Notes: generated by a model not told the origin, from the letters alone. DNA of 64,000 nucleotides from Rhodoferax sp. TH121 (GCF_002251855.1 NZ_NOXW01000022.1:806001-870000); one strand, 5' to 3'; positions 53,721 to 62,817 are shown, counted from the stretch's first letter. Translations and numbers: made by a program.

Positions 53721-55040
53721 CTAGTTTGTCCACTTAAAGATGAGTAGAGCAACAAATCCGGTTGCGGTCATGAAAAAGAGGTCTGTTTTTAGATTCAGAA
53801 ATCCTATGCTTTTATACGCGATTGCGTACGCTGGATAAATTAATAAGTTAGAGACTGCGATGCCCCATAAAAGTCCGTCTGCTTCGGCGAGATGAAATCC
53901 GATATACATGCCTCCCCATAGAAATAATCCCTGAATCGCCTGCAGTCTAATGCTAATGTTCAGTTTATTAATTGCCAGGAATAATCCGTTGTATGAGAGG
54001 TAGAGCATGCCAATCATCATTCCAATGCACTGAATTCTTAAAATTCCGATGCTTTCTTGGTAGCGACTATCAAATAGTAGTGATATTATTTTGCTTGCAA
54101 ATAATATTATGAAAAAATAAAGCAGCCAGGCGATTGTGAGTTGTAGATATCTGGTTTGCAATACTGTTTTCTGCATTCTTTGCGAGTCGCCGGTCCTATA
54201 AAGTTCGGCATACATGGGCATAAAAACTCGATTAGAGACTGTTTGTATTGCTTGCCAAGGGGCCCAGGATAGGGCTCCGGCCAAGGTAACTAGACCTAAA
54301 GTTTTGAGATCTAACATTGTTGCGGAGAATAGGCGAGCTCCTTCTCCAGTAAAATAGGTCATGGACGAGCTAATAAGAGTAAGGCCGCCAAGACTTAGTA
54401 TCCCTTTTGCAGAGCTCCATTGCCAATGAATGCGATTTTTTTCTCCCGGGATGAGCCAGTGACTCATTGCAACAGATAACATATTTCCAGCGACTAGTGC
54501 CCAAACCAACGCACTTGTTGTTTTTAATAAATATGCAAATGCTATCGTTATTGCACTGTTTGATGCAATAGTTAGAATTTCTACTGCGACTCTTCTGCCT
54601 GCTAAAATTTTCCTGTCGGCTATTGCAATTTTGGTTGACGTGAAGCCCGCTATAAGTGGTGATAGAGAAACTATTTGCATCAGATTTTTTAGTTCTGGAG
54701 CATTCATTACCTTTGCGGCTATGGGTGCAATTAAGTACATGGCAATGGCCATGAAGAGGCCGCGAATGATTTGAAATGTCCAGGCTGTGTTGATGTAGTT
54801 TGGGTTATCGCCATTTTTGTGGGTGATGATTCCCGCAGATATTCCCATGTCTGTTAGTAAATTCACTCCGGCTTGGATTGTAAATATTATCGCCATTAGG
54901 CCAAAAGCTTCAGGGAAAAGTATTCGGCTTAATATTAAGTTGGTCCCGAGTCGAGCTACTTGTGATAATGCATAACTCAAGATGGTCCAGCCGGCAGCTG
55001 AGTAAACTCTGTTGCGAAGTGTGCTTTTGATACTGCTCAT
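53721..55040 (-). CDS. Wzx-type oligosaccharide flippase (PST/MOP family)
   Basis: A 439-residue membrane protein with about 12 transmembrane helices. The opening, in which a polar tail leads into GWTILSYALSQVARLGTNLI and LSRILFPEAFGLMAI, is typical of PST transporters that flip lipid-linked EPS repeat units to the periplasm. It is AT-rich, lies 3 nt before the GT61 gene in transcription order, and is the only flippase in the locus, so it very likely works with EpsB and the Wzy candidate. Confidence 0.88.
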   Translation of the reverse strand: MSSIKSTLRNRVYSAAGWTILSYALSQVARLGTNLILSRILFPEAFGLMAIIFTIQAGVNLLTDMGISAGIITHKNGDNPNYINTAWTFQIIRGLFMAIAMYLIAPIAAKVMNAPELKNLMQIVSLSPLIAGFTSTKIAIADRKILAGRRVAVEILTIASNSAITIAFAYLLKTTSALVWALVAGNMLSVAMSHWLIPGEKNRIHWQWSSAKGILSLGGLTLISSSMTYFTGEGARLFSATMLDLKTLGLVTLAGALSWAPWQAIQTVSNRVFMPMYAELYRTGDSQRMQKTVLQTRYLQLTIAWLLYFFIILFASKIISLLFDSRYQESIGILRIQCIGMMIGMLYLSYNGLFLAINKLNISIRLQAIQGLFLWGGMYIGFHLAEADGLLWGIAVSNLLIYPAYAIAYKSIGFLNLKTDLFFMTATGFVALLIFKWTN

Positions 55041-55065
55041 TTGTTGTGCATTTATTATTTGCGTA

Positions 55066-55905
55066 TTAGGGTTTAGGCGGTGATTTTTTGTTTTTTGGCG
55101 CTTTGTTTAGTTTCATATCTTTCAAGCAGCTAAAAACCAAAGCAAGGAAAAATGCTCCATCGCTGAAATACCTACGCCATAAGTTCGGCTCCTCCTTAAT
55201 CCGCCAAAACCACTCTAAACCTACCCGCTGCATCCACACGGGTGCCCGTTGCACATTCCCCGCCACAAAATTCACCACTGCCCCCAGGTGGCTGATGATG
55301 GGCGCGTGCAGATGTGTGCGGTTGCGTTCTATCCAAGCCTGCCCCTTCTTGGCGCCCAGTGAGACGACGACAAAGTCGGCTTCGCTGGCGTTGATGTGGG
55401 CCAGTAGCTCTGGTGTGCTGATGTCATCCAGGCTGCCAAAGCCAGGAGAGCAATAGCCCACGCATTGCATGCTGGTGCTGTCTTGGTTGATGGCGTTGGC
55501 CGCTTTTTCGGCCACGCCGTCTGGCCCACCAAAAAAATACACGCGCAAGGGCCTGTCTTCGGGCTCTAGGGGGCTGTAGCGCAGCTGCTCAAACAGGGTA
55601 GACCCCGCTACCCGCTCGCGAATTGGAGCTTTCAAGAGCTTGGCCAGCCATAGGATGGGCATGCCATCTGCCAGGCTGAGGTCGCTGTGGATCACCGAAT
55701 TGCGGAAAGCGGGGTCCTTCTGGCTGGCGATCAAAAAGTTGAGGTTGGGCGTAGATATAAACAGCGGCGTACGCTGACGCGCAGCGTTGCGCACGGTTTG
55801 CACCGCCTCCGCAAGGCTCATGGCATCAAAGGGGAGGCCAAGTATCCAGTGCAATGCTCTGTCTCGGGCTGGGTGCGCCGGAGCGCTAGGATATGGGGTT
55901 TGCAT
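55066..55905 (-). CDS. WecG/TagA/CpsF family glycosyltransferase
   Basis: A 279-residue GT26 enzyme. LGLPFDAMSLAEAVQTV, PNLNFLIASQKDPAFR, SDLSLADGMPILWLAK, YFFGGPDGVAEKA and VVVSLGAKKGQAWIERN are all characteristic. Members transfer ManNAc or related sugars (for example ManNAcA) to lipid-linked precursors. The ATG at 55905 is chosen for the family N-terminus; an upstream ATG at 55992 would add 29 residues of no evident homology. It is divergent from ugd, with a 114-nt gap. Confidence 0.87.
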   Translation of the reverse strand: MQTPYPSAPAHPARDRALHWILGLPFDAMSLAEAVQTVRNAARQRTPLFISTPNLNFLIASQKDPAFRNSVIHSDLSLADGMPILWLAKLLKAPIRERVAGSTLFEQLRYSPLEPEDRPLRVYFFGGPDGVAEKAANAINQDSTSMQCVGYCSPGFGSLDDISTPELLAHINASEADFVVVSLGAKKGQAWIERNRTHLHAPIISHLGAVVNFVAGNVQRAPVWMQRVGLEWFWRIKEEPNLWRRYFSDGAFFLALVFSCLKDMKLNKAPKNKKSPPKP

Positions 55906-56019
55906 GCATTCTGTGGGCTTGGTTTGGGCGGTCAGCTTACCCGATTCAATGTGACGCTTCTGCAAGTAGGATTGCGCACTGACGCAAACCATATGCAGAT
56001 GCAGTTAAAGGGAGTTTGA

Positions 56020-57342
56020 ATGAAAGTTACGGTTATTGGCACTGGCTATGTGGGCCTGGTGTCTGGCACTTGCTTGGCGGAGCTGGGCAATGATGTGGTG
56101 TGTTTGGATGTGGACGCAGCCAAGATTCAGGTCTTGCTGGATGGTGGTATTCCCATCTACGAGCCGGGTTTGCAAGACCTGGTGCGCCGCAATGTGGCCG
56201 CGGGGCGTTTGCACTTCACCACCGATGTCGAGAAAGCCGTACACCACGGCACCATCCAGTTCATTGCCGTAGGCACCCCGCCAGACGAGGATGGCTCCGC
56301 AGATTTGCAGTATGTGGTGGCCGCAGCGCGAAATATTGGTCGCTACATGACGGACTACAAGGTCATTGTGGACAAGAGCACGGTGCCTGTGGGCACGGGC
56401 GACAAAGTGAAAACCGCCGTGGCTGCCGAGCTGGCCCAGCGTGGTGTGGCCACGCCGTTTAGCGTGGTGAGCAACCCCGAGTTTTTGAAAGAAGGCGCTG
56501 CGGTCGAAGACTTTATGCGACCGGACCGCATTGTGGTGGGCTGTGACGATGAGCAGGCCGTGCAGTACATGCGCGCGCTGTACACCCCGCTGCAGCGCAA
56601 CCACGATCGCCTGATCGTGATGGATGTGAAGAGCGCGGAGCTGACCAAATACGCCGCCAATGCGATGCTGGCCACTCGCATCAGCTTCATGAATGAGCTG
56701 GCCAATTTGGCGGGCATGCTGGGCGCCGACATCGAACATGTGCGCAAGGGTATTGGTAGCGATAGCCGCATTGGTTACGACTTTTTGTATGCAGGCTGTG
56801 GCTACGGTGGGTCTTGCTTCCCCAAAGACGTCAAGGCGCTCATCAAGACAGCGCAAGACGACGCTGGTTTGGGGCTCAAGGTGTTGCACGCCGTAGAAGC
56901 CGCCAACGATGCGCAAAAGCGTGTGCTGACCGACAAGATCAAGGCCAAGTTTGGCGCCAATTTGGCGGGCAAACATTTCGCGCTGTGGGGCTTGGCATTC
57001 AAGGCCAATACCGACGATATGCGTGAGGCGGCCAGCCGCGTGGTGGTGGACGAGCTGCTGTCCCAGGGGGCCACGGTCACTGCCTATGACCCGGTCGCCA
57101 TGCACGAAGCGCAGCGCATTTACGCTGCGGAGCCGCGCCTGACCTATGCCGCCAACCCCATGCAAGCCTTGGACAAGGCCGATGCCTTAGTGATTGTGAC
57201 GGAGTGGAAGGAGTTTCGCAGTCCGGACTTTGAAGCCATCAAAGCCGCGCTGAAGACGCCCACCATTTTTGATGGCCGCAACCTGTATGACCCTAAATTG
57301 GTACGTGGCATAGGCTTGGACTACCAGGCAATCGGGCGTTGA
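56020..57342 (+). CDS. ugd: UDP-glucose 6-dehydrogenase
   Basis: A 440-residue enzyme that oxidises UDP-glucose twice to UDP-glucuronic acid. The NAD loop [19 protein letters not shown], the [23 protein letters not shown] [14 protein letters not shown], and the catalytic Cys266 in [11 protein letters not shown] are present, as is [14 protein letters not shown] in the C-terminal domain. GGGAG lies upstream of the ATG. It provides an acidic sugar for the EPS and lies 39 nt upstream of xrtB. Confidence 0.96.
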   Translation: MKVTVIGTGYVGLVSGTCLAELGNDVVCLDVDAAKIQVLLDGGIPIYEPGLQDLVRRNVAAGRLHFTTDVEKAVHHGTIQFIAVGTPPDEDGSADLQYVVAAARNIGRYMTDYKVIVDKSTVPVGTGDKVKTAVAAELAQRGVATPFSVVSNPEFLKEGAAVEDFMRPDRIVVGCDDEQAVQYMRALYTPLQRNHDRLIVMDVKSAELTKYAANAMLATRISFMNELANLAGMLGADIEHVRKGIGSDSRIGYDFLYAGCGYGGSCFPKDVKALIKTAQDDAGLGLKVLHAVEAANDAQKRVLTDKIKAKFGANLAGKHFALWGLAFKANTDDMREAASRVVVDELLSQGATVTAYDPVAMHEAQRIYAAEPRLTYAANPMQALDKADALVIVTEWKEFRSPDFEAIKAALKTPTIFDGRNLYDPKLVRGIGLDYQAIGR

Positions 57343-57381
57343 TAATGGCGGTGTCACACATCAATACCAATATCAAAGGCT

Positions 57382-58281
57382 ATGGCAAATACGCACATAC
57401 AGGCAGAGCAGGGCTGGCTGCCGCAGGGGACTGACAAGGTTGTTTTGGGGCTGCTGGCGCTGGCGCTGGCGGCGCTATACATCCCCAGCTACATGGAGTT
57501 GTCGCGCACGGTGTGGAACACCGATGAGCAGGGGCATGGCCCCATCATTTTTGCGGTGGCGGTTTGGCTGTTTTACCGGCACCGTCACGCCGTGGCAGAG
57601 CTGGCGGCCGAACCCAAGGCTGGCTTGGCATGGGCCATTCTGGTGCCCAGCTTGCTGATGTATGTGTTGGGGTATTCCCAGTCCTTCTTGATGCTGGCGG
57701 TGATCTCCCAGATCGGCGTGCTGGCTGCAATGATCTTGCTGTTCAAGGGACGGGCGGCGCTGCGCTTGGTGTGGTTTCCCCTGTTCTTTTTGGTGTTCAT
57801 GACGCCCTTCCCGGAATCGCTGGTGGCGGCGGTCACCGGGCCGCTCAAGTCTGCGGTGTCGGTGGTGGCGGCGGATCTGCTCTACAGCGTGGGTTACCCG
57901 GTCAGCCGGGTGGGTGTGATCCTGAATGTGGGCCAATACCAGTTGTTGGTGGCGGATGCCTGTGCGGGGCTGAACTCCATGTTCACCCTGGAAGCGCTAG
58001 GGCTTCTGTACATGAACCTCATGCAGTACAAATCGGCCACGCGCAATGTGCTGCTGGCGGTGTTGGTGGTGCCCATTGCCTTTGGGGCCAATGTGGTGCG
58101 GGTGATGGTGCTGGTGCTGGTGACCTACCATTTTGGTGACGCGGCCGGGCAGGGCTTTGTGCATGGCTTTGCGGGCATGGTGCTGTTCATCGTGGGGCTG
58201 ATTTTGGTGTTGTTTACCGACTATGTGCTGGGCTGGTTCTTCAAGAACGAGTCCGCAGCAGCCAAAGAGGTGGCCGCATGA
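57382..58281 (+). CDS. xrtB: Exosortase B (XrtB)
   Basis: A 299-residue polytopic membrane protease/transpeptidase with about eight helices. The proposed catalytic residues are all found: Cys194 in ADACAGLNSM, Arg240 in ANVVRVMVL and His261 in GFVHGFAGM. Exosortases cut the PEP-CTERM tail of exported proteins and are thought to attach them to a surface component. The XrtB type is tied to EpsD/E/F/G/L and EpsI, all encoded here. The nearest substrate is the PEP-CTERM protein at 28.1 kb. It overlaps epsI by 4 nt. Confidence 0.93.
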   Translation: MANTHIQAEQGWLPQGTDKVVLGLLALALAALYIPSYMELSRTVWNTDEQGHGPIIFAVAVWLFYRHRHAVAELAAEPKAGLAWAILVPSLLMYVLGYSQSFLMLAVISQIGVLAAMILLFKGRAALRLVWFPLFFLVFMTPFPESLVAAVTGPLKSAVSVVAADLLYSVGYPVSRVGVILNVGQYQLLVADACAGLNSMFTLEALGLLYMNLMQYKSATRNVLLAVLVVPIAFGANVVRVMVLVLVTYHFGDAAGQGFVHGFAGMVLFIVGLILVLFTDYVLGWFFKNESAAAKEVAA

Positions 58282-58973
58282 TCCCCGCACGGCGCAAGGC
58301 GCTGGCCGTGCTGGCGGCGACGGGGGCATCGGTGGCCACGGCCCGCTACATGCGGCCCACGGTGCATATGTCTGACACTTTGGGCAAGCCGGATTTGGAG
58401 CTGATCTTCCCCAAGGCGTTTGCTGACTGGCGCATTGATGCACGCTCGTCGATGGTGCTGCCTTCGCCCGCGACCCAGGCTTTGCTGGACAGTATCTACA
58501 ACCAGACCCTGACGCGCACCTACATCAACTCAGCGGGCGAACGCATCATGTTGTCGGTGGCCTATGGCGGCGACCAGAGTGACGCCACTCGGGCGCACCT
58601 GCCGGAGGTGTGTTACCCCGCGCAGGGGTTCCAGATCAGCCAAAATTTTGCCGGGCAGCTGCGACTGGAAGGGCGTACGGTGCCGGTGCGGTACCTCATG
58701 TCTAACCAGGGCAACCGCTTTGAGCCCATCACCTACTGGCTGGTGGTGGGAGACCGGGTTACGGTATCGCGGACCGATCAAAAACTGGCTCAGTTTGCGC
58801 TGGGGCTCAAGGGGTTGATTCCCGACGGCATGTTGGTGCGGGTCTCCAGCATCGACCGTGACATGGCGCGAGGGCACCAGTTGCAAGCTGTTTTCTTGCA
58901 GGAATTGGCCGCCGCCTTTGCGCCCGCTGCGCGCGACCGGGTGTTTGGCGCCCTCAGCAGCAACCCCATTTAA
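58278..58973 (+). CDS. epsI: Exosortase-associated protein EpsI (XrtB type)
   Basis: A 231-residue protein with an N-terminal hydrophobic, Arg-containing segment (MIPARRKALAVLAATGASVA) and the EpsI domain: EVCYPAQGFQIS with the conserved Cys-Tyr-Pro, and ITYWLVVGDRVTVSR. In many exosortase systems EpsI is fused to the exosortase or encoded directly after it, as here (ATGA overlap). It is likely periplasmic and membrane attached. Its biochemical role is not established. Confidence 0.9.
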   Translation: MIPARRKALAVLAATGASVATARYMRPTVHMSDTLGKPDLELIFPKAFADWRIDARSSMVLPSPATQALLDSIYNQTLTRTYINSAGERIMLSVAYGGDQSDATRAHLPEVCYPAQGFQISQNFAGQLRLEGRTVPVRYLMSNQGNRFEPITYWLVVGDRVTVSRTDQKLAQFALGLKGLIPDGMLVRVSSIDRDMARGHQLQAVFLQELAAAFAPAARDRVFGALSSNPI

Positions 58974-58994
58974 AAGCAATCAGGGATAGACGAC

Positions 58995-60098
58995 ATGGCA
59001 AAAGGAATGATTCTGGCGGCGGGGCAGGGTACGCGGGTGCGGCCTTTGACGAAGGACTTGCCCAAGCCCATGGTGCCGATTTTGGGCAAGCCGGTGATGG
59101 AGTATTTGATTGAGCACCTGGCCCGCCACGGTATCAAGCAGATCATGGTGAACGTCGCCTTCCACCACCAGCGCATTGAGCAGTATTTCGGCGACGGCAG
59201 CCGTTGGGGCGTGGAGATTGGCTACTCTTATGAAGGCGTGCGCGACCATGGCGATATTTTGCCGCGGCCCATGGGCTCTGCGGGGGGCATGCGCCGCATT
59301 CAGGATTTCAGCGGCTTCTTTGACGAAACCACCTTGGTCTTGTGTGGCGATGCCTTGATCGATCTGGACATTACCGCTGCCTTGGCCGAACACAAGGCCA
59401 AGGGGGCGCTGGCCAGTGTGGTAGCGGCCGAAGTGCCACTGCAAGACACCCAGGCCTATGGGATGGTGTTGGCGGACGCAGAAGGGCGCATCCAGTCCTT
59501 TCAGGAGAAGCCCAAGCCTGAGGAGGCCAAATCCACCCTGGCCAGCACGGGGATCTACATTTTTGAACCAGAAGTGCTGAACAAGATTCCACCGAACAAG
59601 GTGTACGACATTGGTTCGCAACTGTTCCCACAATTGGTGGAAGAGAAACAACCCTTCTTTGTGCAGAGCAGGCCATTCAACTGGCTGGATATCGGCCGCG
59701 TCAGCGACTATTGGTCGGTGCTGCAGCGAGTCCTCAAAGGAGAGATTGAGTACCTGCGCATGCCTGGTACTGAGGTGCGCCCCGGGGTGTGGGTGGGGCT
59801 CAATACCCATATTCCGTGGGACAAGGTGAACATCCAGGGCCCCGTCTATATTGGCTCCAGTGTGCTGATTGAGCCTGGCGCCACGATCACAGGCCCAGCT
59901 TGGATTGGGCATGGCAGCGTGGTGCGTTCGCGCGCCAAGGTAACCCGTAGCGTGCTGTTTGAGTACACGCGCATTGCGGCGGACATGCACTTCAACGAAA
60001 TGATCGTGTCGCGCCACTATTGTGTGGACCGCTACGGCGAGACGATGTACCACGGTGATGAAACCGCCCAGATCCGCTGGGGCGACGCGCGGGCCTGA
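58995..60098 (+). CDS. NDP-sugar pyrophosphorylase (mannose-1-phosphate guanylyltransferase-like)
   Basis: A 367-residue nucleotidyltransferase with GMILAAGQGTRVRPLTKDL (nucleotide loop), LPKPMVPILGKPVMEYLI, LVLCGDALIDLDI and FQEKPKPEE, and a C-terminal left-handed beta-helix (about residues 260-325). The pattern fits GMP-type mannose-1-phosphate guanylyltransferases but a glucose-1-phosphate role is not excluded. GGGAT precedes the ATG. It is followed 28 nt later by manC, so two potential GDP-mannose synthases lie side by side. Confidence 0.82.
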   Translation: MAKGMILAAGQGTRVRPLTKDLPKPMVPILGKPVMEYLIEHLARHGIKQIMVNVAFHHQRIEQYFGDGSRWGVEIGYSYEGVRDHGDILPRPMGSAGGMRRIQDFSGFFDETTLVLCGDALIDLDITAALAEHKAKGALASVVAAEVPLQDTQAYGMVLADAEGRIQSFQEKPKPEEAKSTLASTGIYIFEPEVLNKIPPNKVYDIGSQLFPQLVEEKQPFFVQSRPFNWLDIGRVSDYWSVLQRVLKGEIEYLRMPGTEVRPGVWVGLNTHIPWDKVNIQGPVYIGSSVLIEPGATITGPAWIGHGSVVRSRAKVTRSVLFEYTRIAADMHFNEMIVSRHYCVDRYGETMYHGDETAQIRWGDARA

Positions 60099-60126
60099 GG
60101 GCTGCTTCCACTTCTCCTTTGCACTT

Positions 60127-61572
60127 ATGTTGATTCAACCTGTTGTTTTGTCTGGCGGATCTGGCACGCGTTTGTGGCCCCTGTCGCGCGAGAAGTATCC
60201 CAAGCAGTTGCTGCCATTGATTGGCGAAGATTCCTTGCTGCAGGCCACGGTGCGCCGGGTCGAGGGGATTGCCGGGGTGGAGCTGGCCGCCCCCTTGGTG
60301 GTGTGCAACGAAGAGTACCGCTTCGTCATTGCTGAGCAGCTGCGTTTGATGGGCAAGCCTGGCACGGTAGTACTGGAGCCTTTGGGACGAAATACGGCTC
60401 CAGCCCTCACCATTGCTGCGCGAGCAGCTATGAAAGAAGGAGCGGATCCCGTCTTGCTGGTGATGCCCGCCGACCATGTGATTGTCGACACGCAAGCTTT
60501 TCAGGCGGTGGTGCGCCAAGGCGCCGCCTTGGCAGAGGCGGGGGCTGTGGTGACATTTGGCATTACCCCGGATGCTCCAGAGACTGGCTACGGTTACATC
60601 CAGTCTGGGGACGTTTTTGGTGCCACCGGGGCCAAGCGCATTGCCCGCTTTGTGGAAAAGCCCAACTTGGCCACTGCCCAAGCGTACCTGGACGAGGGTA
60701 CGTATTCCTGGAACAGTGGTTTGTTCATGGTGCGTGCCTCGGTGTGGCTGGCTGCGTTGTCTGTGTGCCGGGCGGACATCGCCGCGGCGTGCCAAGCGGC
60801 TTGGGAGCATGGGCGCGAAGATGGCGAGTTTGTGCGTGTGGGCAAAGAGGCGTTTAGCCAGTGCCCCAGTGACTCGATTGACTACGCGGTGATGGAGCGT
60901 ATTGCGGCTGACCAAGGGGCTGCAAGCACGCTGCCCGTGGGGGTGGTGATTCCGCTGTCTGCGGGCTGGTCTGATGTGGGCGCCTGGGAGGCGCTGTGGA
61001 ATGTCTTGCCCAAGGATGCGCAGGGCAATGTGGCGCAGGGCGATGTTCTGTTGCAGGACAGCCGCAATACCCTGGCCTTGTCGGAAGGACGACTGATTGC
61101 TTGCGTGGGGGTGGACGACCTGATCGTGGTGGAGACGGCCGACGCCATTTTGGTGGCCCACAAAAACAAGACGCAGGATGTGAAGAAGATTGTGGATCGC
61201 CTGAAGCAGGCTGGCCGCAGCGAGGGCCAAACGCACCGCAAGGTGTTTCGCCCTTGGGGCTGGTACGACAGCATTGACAGCGGCGAGCGTTTTCAGGTCA
61301 AGCGTATTGTGGTGAAGCCCGGCGCAGCCTTGTCGCTGCAAATGCACCACCACCGCGCGGAGCATTGGGTGGTGGTGAGCGGAACGGCCAAGGTCACCGT
61401 GGGTGACAAGACGGTTTTGCTGTCGGAGAACGAGTCAACCTACATTCCCCTGGGCACGACCCACCGCTTGGAAAACCCCGGCAAGCTGGCGCTGGAGATG
61501 ATTGAGGTCCAGTCCGGTAGCTACCTCGGTGAGGACGATATCGTCCGTTTTGAGGATGTGTACGGAAGATGA
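60127..61572 (+). CDS. manC: Mannose-1-phosphate guanylyltransferase / mannose-6-phosphate isomerase (ManC/AlgA type)
   Basis: A 481-residue bifunctional enzyme. The N-terminal nucleotidyltransferase part shows PVVLSGGSGTRLWPLSREKY, FVEKPNLATAQAYL and WNSGLFMVRA; the C-terminal cupin is the type II phosphomannose isomerase, with VKPGAALSLQMHHHRAEHW and ENESTYIPLGTTHRLENPG. It makes mannose-6-phosphate and GDP-mannose, but the mutase linking them (ManB) is not in this window. Codons 91-106 overlap a dispersed repeat read in frame (APALTIAARAAMKEGA). The ATG at 60127 gives the normal N-terminus. Confidence 0.94.
   Translation: MLIQPVVLSGGSGTRLWPLSREKYPKQLLPLIGEDSLLQATVRRVEGIAGVELAAPLVVCNEEYRFVIAEQLRLMGKPGTVVLEPLGRNTAPALTIAARAAMKEGADPVLLVMPADHVIVDTQAFQAVVRQGAALAEAGAVVTFGITPDAPETGYGYIQSGDVFGATGAKRIARFVEKPNLATAQAYLDEGTYSWNSGLFMVRASVWLAALSVCRADIAAACQAAWEHGREDGEFVRVGKEAFSQCPSDSIDYAVMERIAADQGAASTLPVGVVIPLSAGWSDVGAWEALWNVLPKDAQGNVAQGDVLLQDSRNTLALSEGRLIACVGVDDLIVVETADAILVAHKNKTQDVKKIVDRLKQAGRSEGQTHRKVFRPWGWYDSIDSGERFQVKRIVVKPGAALSLQMHHHRAEHWVVVSGTAKVTVGDKTVLLSENESTYIPLGTTHRLENPGKLALEMIEVQSGSYLGEDDIVRFEDVYGR
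60396..60443 (+). repeat. Dispersed 48-50 bp repeat, copy 7 (inside manC, read in frame)
   Basis: GGCTCCAGCCCTCACC, then ATTGCTGCGCGAGCAGCTAT, ending GAAAGAAGGAGC. It lies wholly within manC in gene orientation. It shares codon phase with the copy inside rfbD, so the two unrelated proteins carry aligned 16-residue segments ([16 protein letters not shown] and APALTIAARAAMKEGA). Confidence 0.7.
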
Positions 61573-61577
61573 AAGAT

Positions 61578-61655
61578 TGGTCGGGGTGAGAGGATTCGAA
61601 CCTCCGATCTCTTCGTCCCGAACGAAGCGCCTTACCGGACTAGGCCACACCCCGA
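61578..61655 (-). tRNA. tRNA-Pro (anticodon CGG)
   Basis: On the minus strand, TCGGGGT pairs with ACCCCGA in the acceptor, the anticodon stem CTTCG/CGAAG has loop TTCGGGA (anticodon CGG at 61618-61620), the T loop is TTCGAAT, and CCA is encoded (61578-61580). It lies 24 nt downstream of the ispB stop in the same orientation and converges on manC. Confidence 0.95.
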
Positions 61656-61679
61656 CTGTGTGATTCTCGGCGCCGTCAA

Positions 61680-62663
61680 TCAGTGATTGCGTGCCAACAA
61701 TTGCGTCGCCAATTGTACCAAGCTGTCAGTGTGCGGACCTCCAGGCAAACGCTCTGCTGCTGCAATGGCGCGCTGCGCTTCAGCATGCGCTGCCGCTTGG
61801 GCCACATCCAGTGCGCCTGTTTTTTTGACGATGGCGATGACTTGCTCCAGCATGGCAACGTCGCCTGTTTCGATGGCGGTCTGGACGGTCAGGCGCTCGG
61901 CTTCGGTACCGCGCTGCATGGCGGCGATCAAGGGCAGGGTGGTTTTGCCTTCACGCAGGTCGTCGCCAAGGTTTTTGCCCATCACGGCAGCATCGCCGGT
62001 GTAGTCCAACACGTCGTCAATGACCTGGAACGCAGTGCCCAAGGCTTGTCCGTACTCTGCGCAGGCTTCTTCTTGCTCTGGCGTCGCTTGAGAGAGGATG
62101 GCGCCCACACGCGCACTCGCTTCAAACAGCTTGGCAGTTTTGGACCGGATGACTTGTACGTAACCGGCTTCGTCCAGTGCTGCGTTGTGCATGTTCATGA
62201 GTTGCAGCACTTCACCTTCGGCAATCACGTTGGTGGCTTCAGCCAAGACCTCCATGATGCGCATGCTCTGGGCTTCCACCATCATCTGAAAAGCGCGCGA
62301 ATACAAGAAGTCGCCAACCAGTACGCTCGCCGGGTTGCCAAACTTGGCATTGGCCGTCGCATGGCCGCGGCGCAGGGCTGAGTCATCCACCACATCGTCG
62401 TGCAGCAGCGTGGCCGTGTGGATGAACTCCACCACGGCGGCTAGGTTGTGGCGTTGTGTCCCCTGGTAGCCGAGCGCTCCGCAGCACAGCAACAGCAACA
62501 CTGGTCGCAAGCGTTTGCCACCTGCGGAGATGATGTAATGGGAAACGCTGCCAACCAAGGGGACGCCAGAGTCCAACCTCTGTGTGATGACCTTGTCGAC
62601 CTGACGCATGTCGTTTTCGACGATGGAGAGACCCGTCGATGAGCCGGAAGTAGTGACTTGCAA
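61680..62663 (-). CDS. ispB: Octaprenyl diphosphate synthase / polyprenyl synthetase IspB
   Basis: A 327-residue trans-prenyltransferase that makes the ubiquinone side chain. The first Asp-rich motif is LLHDDVVDDSALRRG and the second is QVIDDVLDYTGD, with SAGGKRLRPVLLLL for substrate binding. The start is taken as a TTG at 62663: no in-frame ATG lies at a family-like position, and a TATAAT -10 element at 62691-62696 excludes starts further upstream. A shorter start at DM of VENDMRQVD would be too short for the family. It is divergent from rplU, as in many proteobacteria. Confidence 0.9.
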   Translation of the reverse strand: MQVTTSGSSTGLSIVENDMRQVDKVITQRLDSGVPLVGSVSHYIISAGGKRLRPVLLLLCCGALGYQGTQRHNLAAVVEFIHTATLLHDDVVDDSALRRGHATANAKFGNPASVLVGDFLYSRAFQMMVEAQSMRIMEVLAEATNVIAEGEVLQLMNMHNAALDEAGYVQVIRSKTAKLFEASARVGAILSQATPEQEEACAEYGQALGTAFQVIDDVLDYTGDAAVMGKNLGDDLREGKTTLPLIAAMQRGTEAERLTVQTAIETGDVAMLEQVIAIVKKTGALDVAQAAAHAEAQRAIAAAERLPGGPHTDSLVQLATQLLARNH

Positions 62664-62690
62664 GGCGATGAACCGGTTTGTTATGGCCCG

Positions 62691-62696
62691 ATTATA
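62691..62696 (-). promoter_or_regulatory. -10 element of ispB
   Basis: A perfect TATAAT on the minus strand, 27 nt before the proposed TTG start of ispB. No good -35 is found at 16-18 nt upstream. Its position sets an upper limit for the ispB start. Confidence 0.5.
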
Positions 62697-62737
62697 GGGA
62701 GGCGCTCTGACGCACGCCCTGCGATAGATGGGCGGGG

Positions 62738-62766
62738 TTTTGCGTTTCGGGCTGAAATGGTATACT
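62738..62766 (+). promoter_or_regulatory. Promoter of rplU-rpmA(-obgE)
   Basis: TTTTGC (62738-62743) and TATACT (62761-62766), separated by 17 nt, lie 51 nt before the rplU start. A leader hairpin follows (CTGC at 62775-62778 with GCAG at 62791-62794, plus an A/T stem), which could act in autoregulation of L21 synthesis. Confidence 0.6.
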
Positions 62767-62817
62767 CCAAGGCTCTGCGAAAATTCATTTGCAGATTTCC
62801 TAGTCGAAGAGGTCAAC

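Noticed and set aside
61578..61655. tRNA-Pro as an integration site for a mobile element
   Set aside because: No integrase, no direct repeat of the tRNA 3' end, and core genes on both sides (ispB; manC ends just before it).
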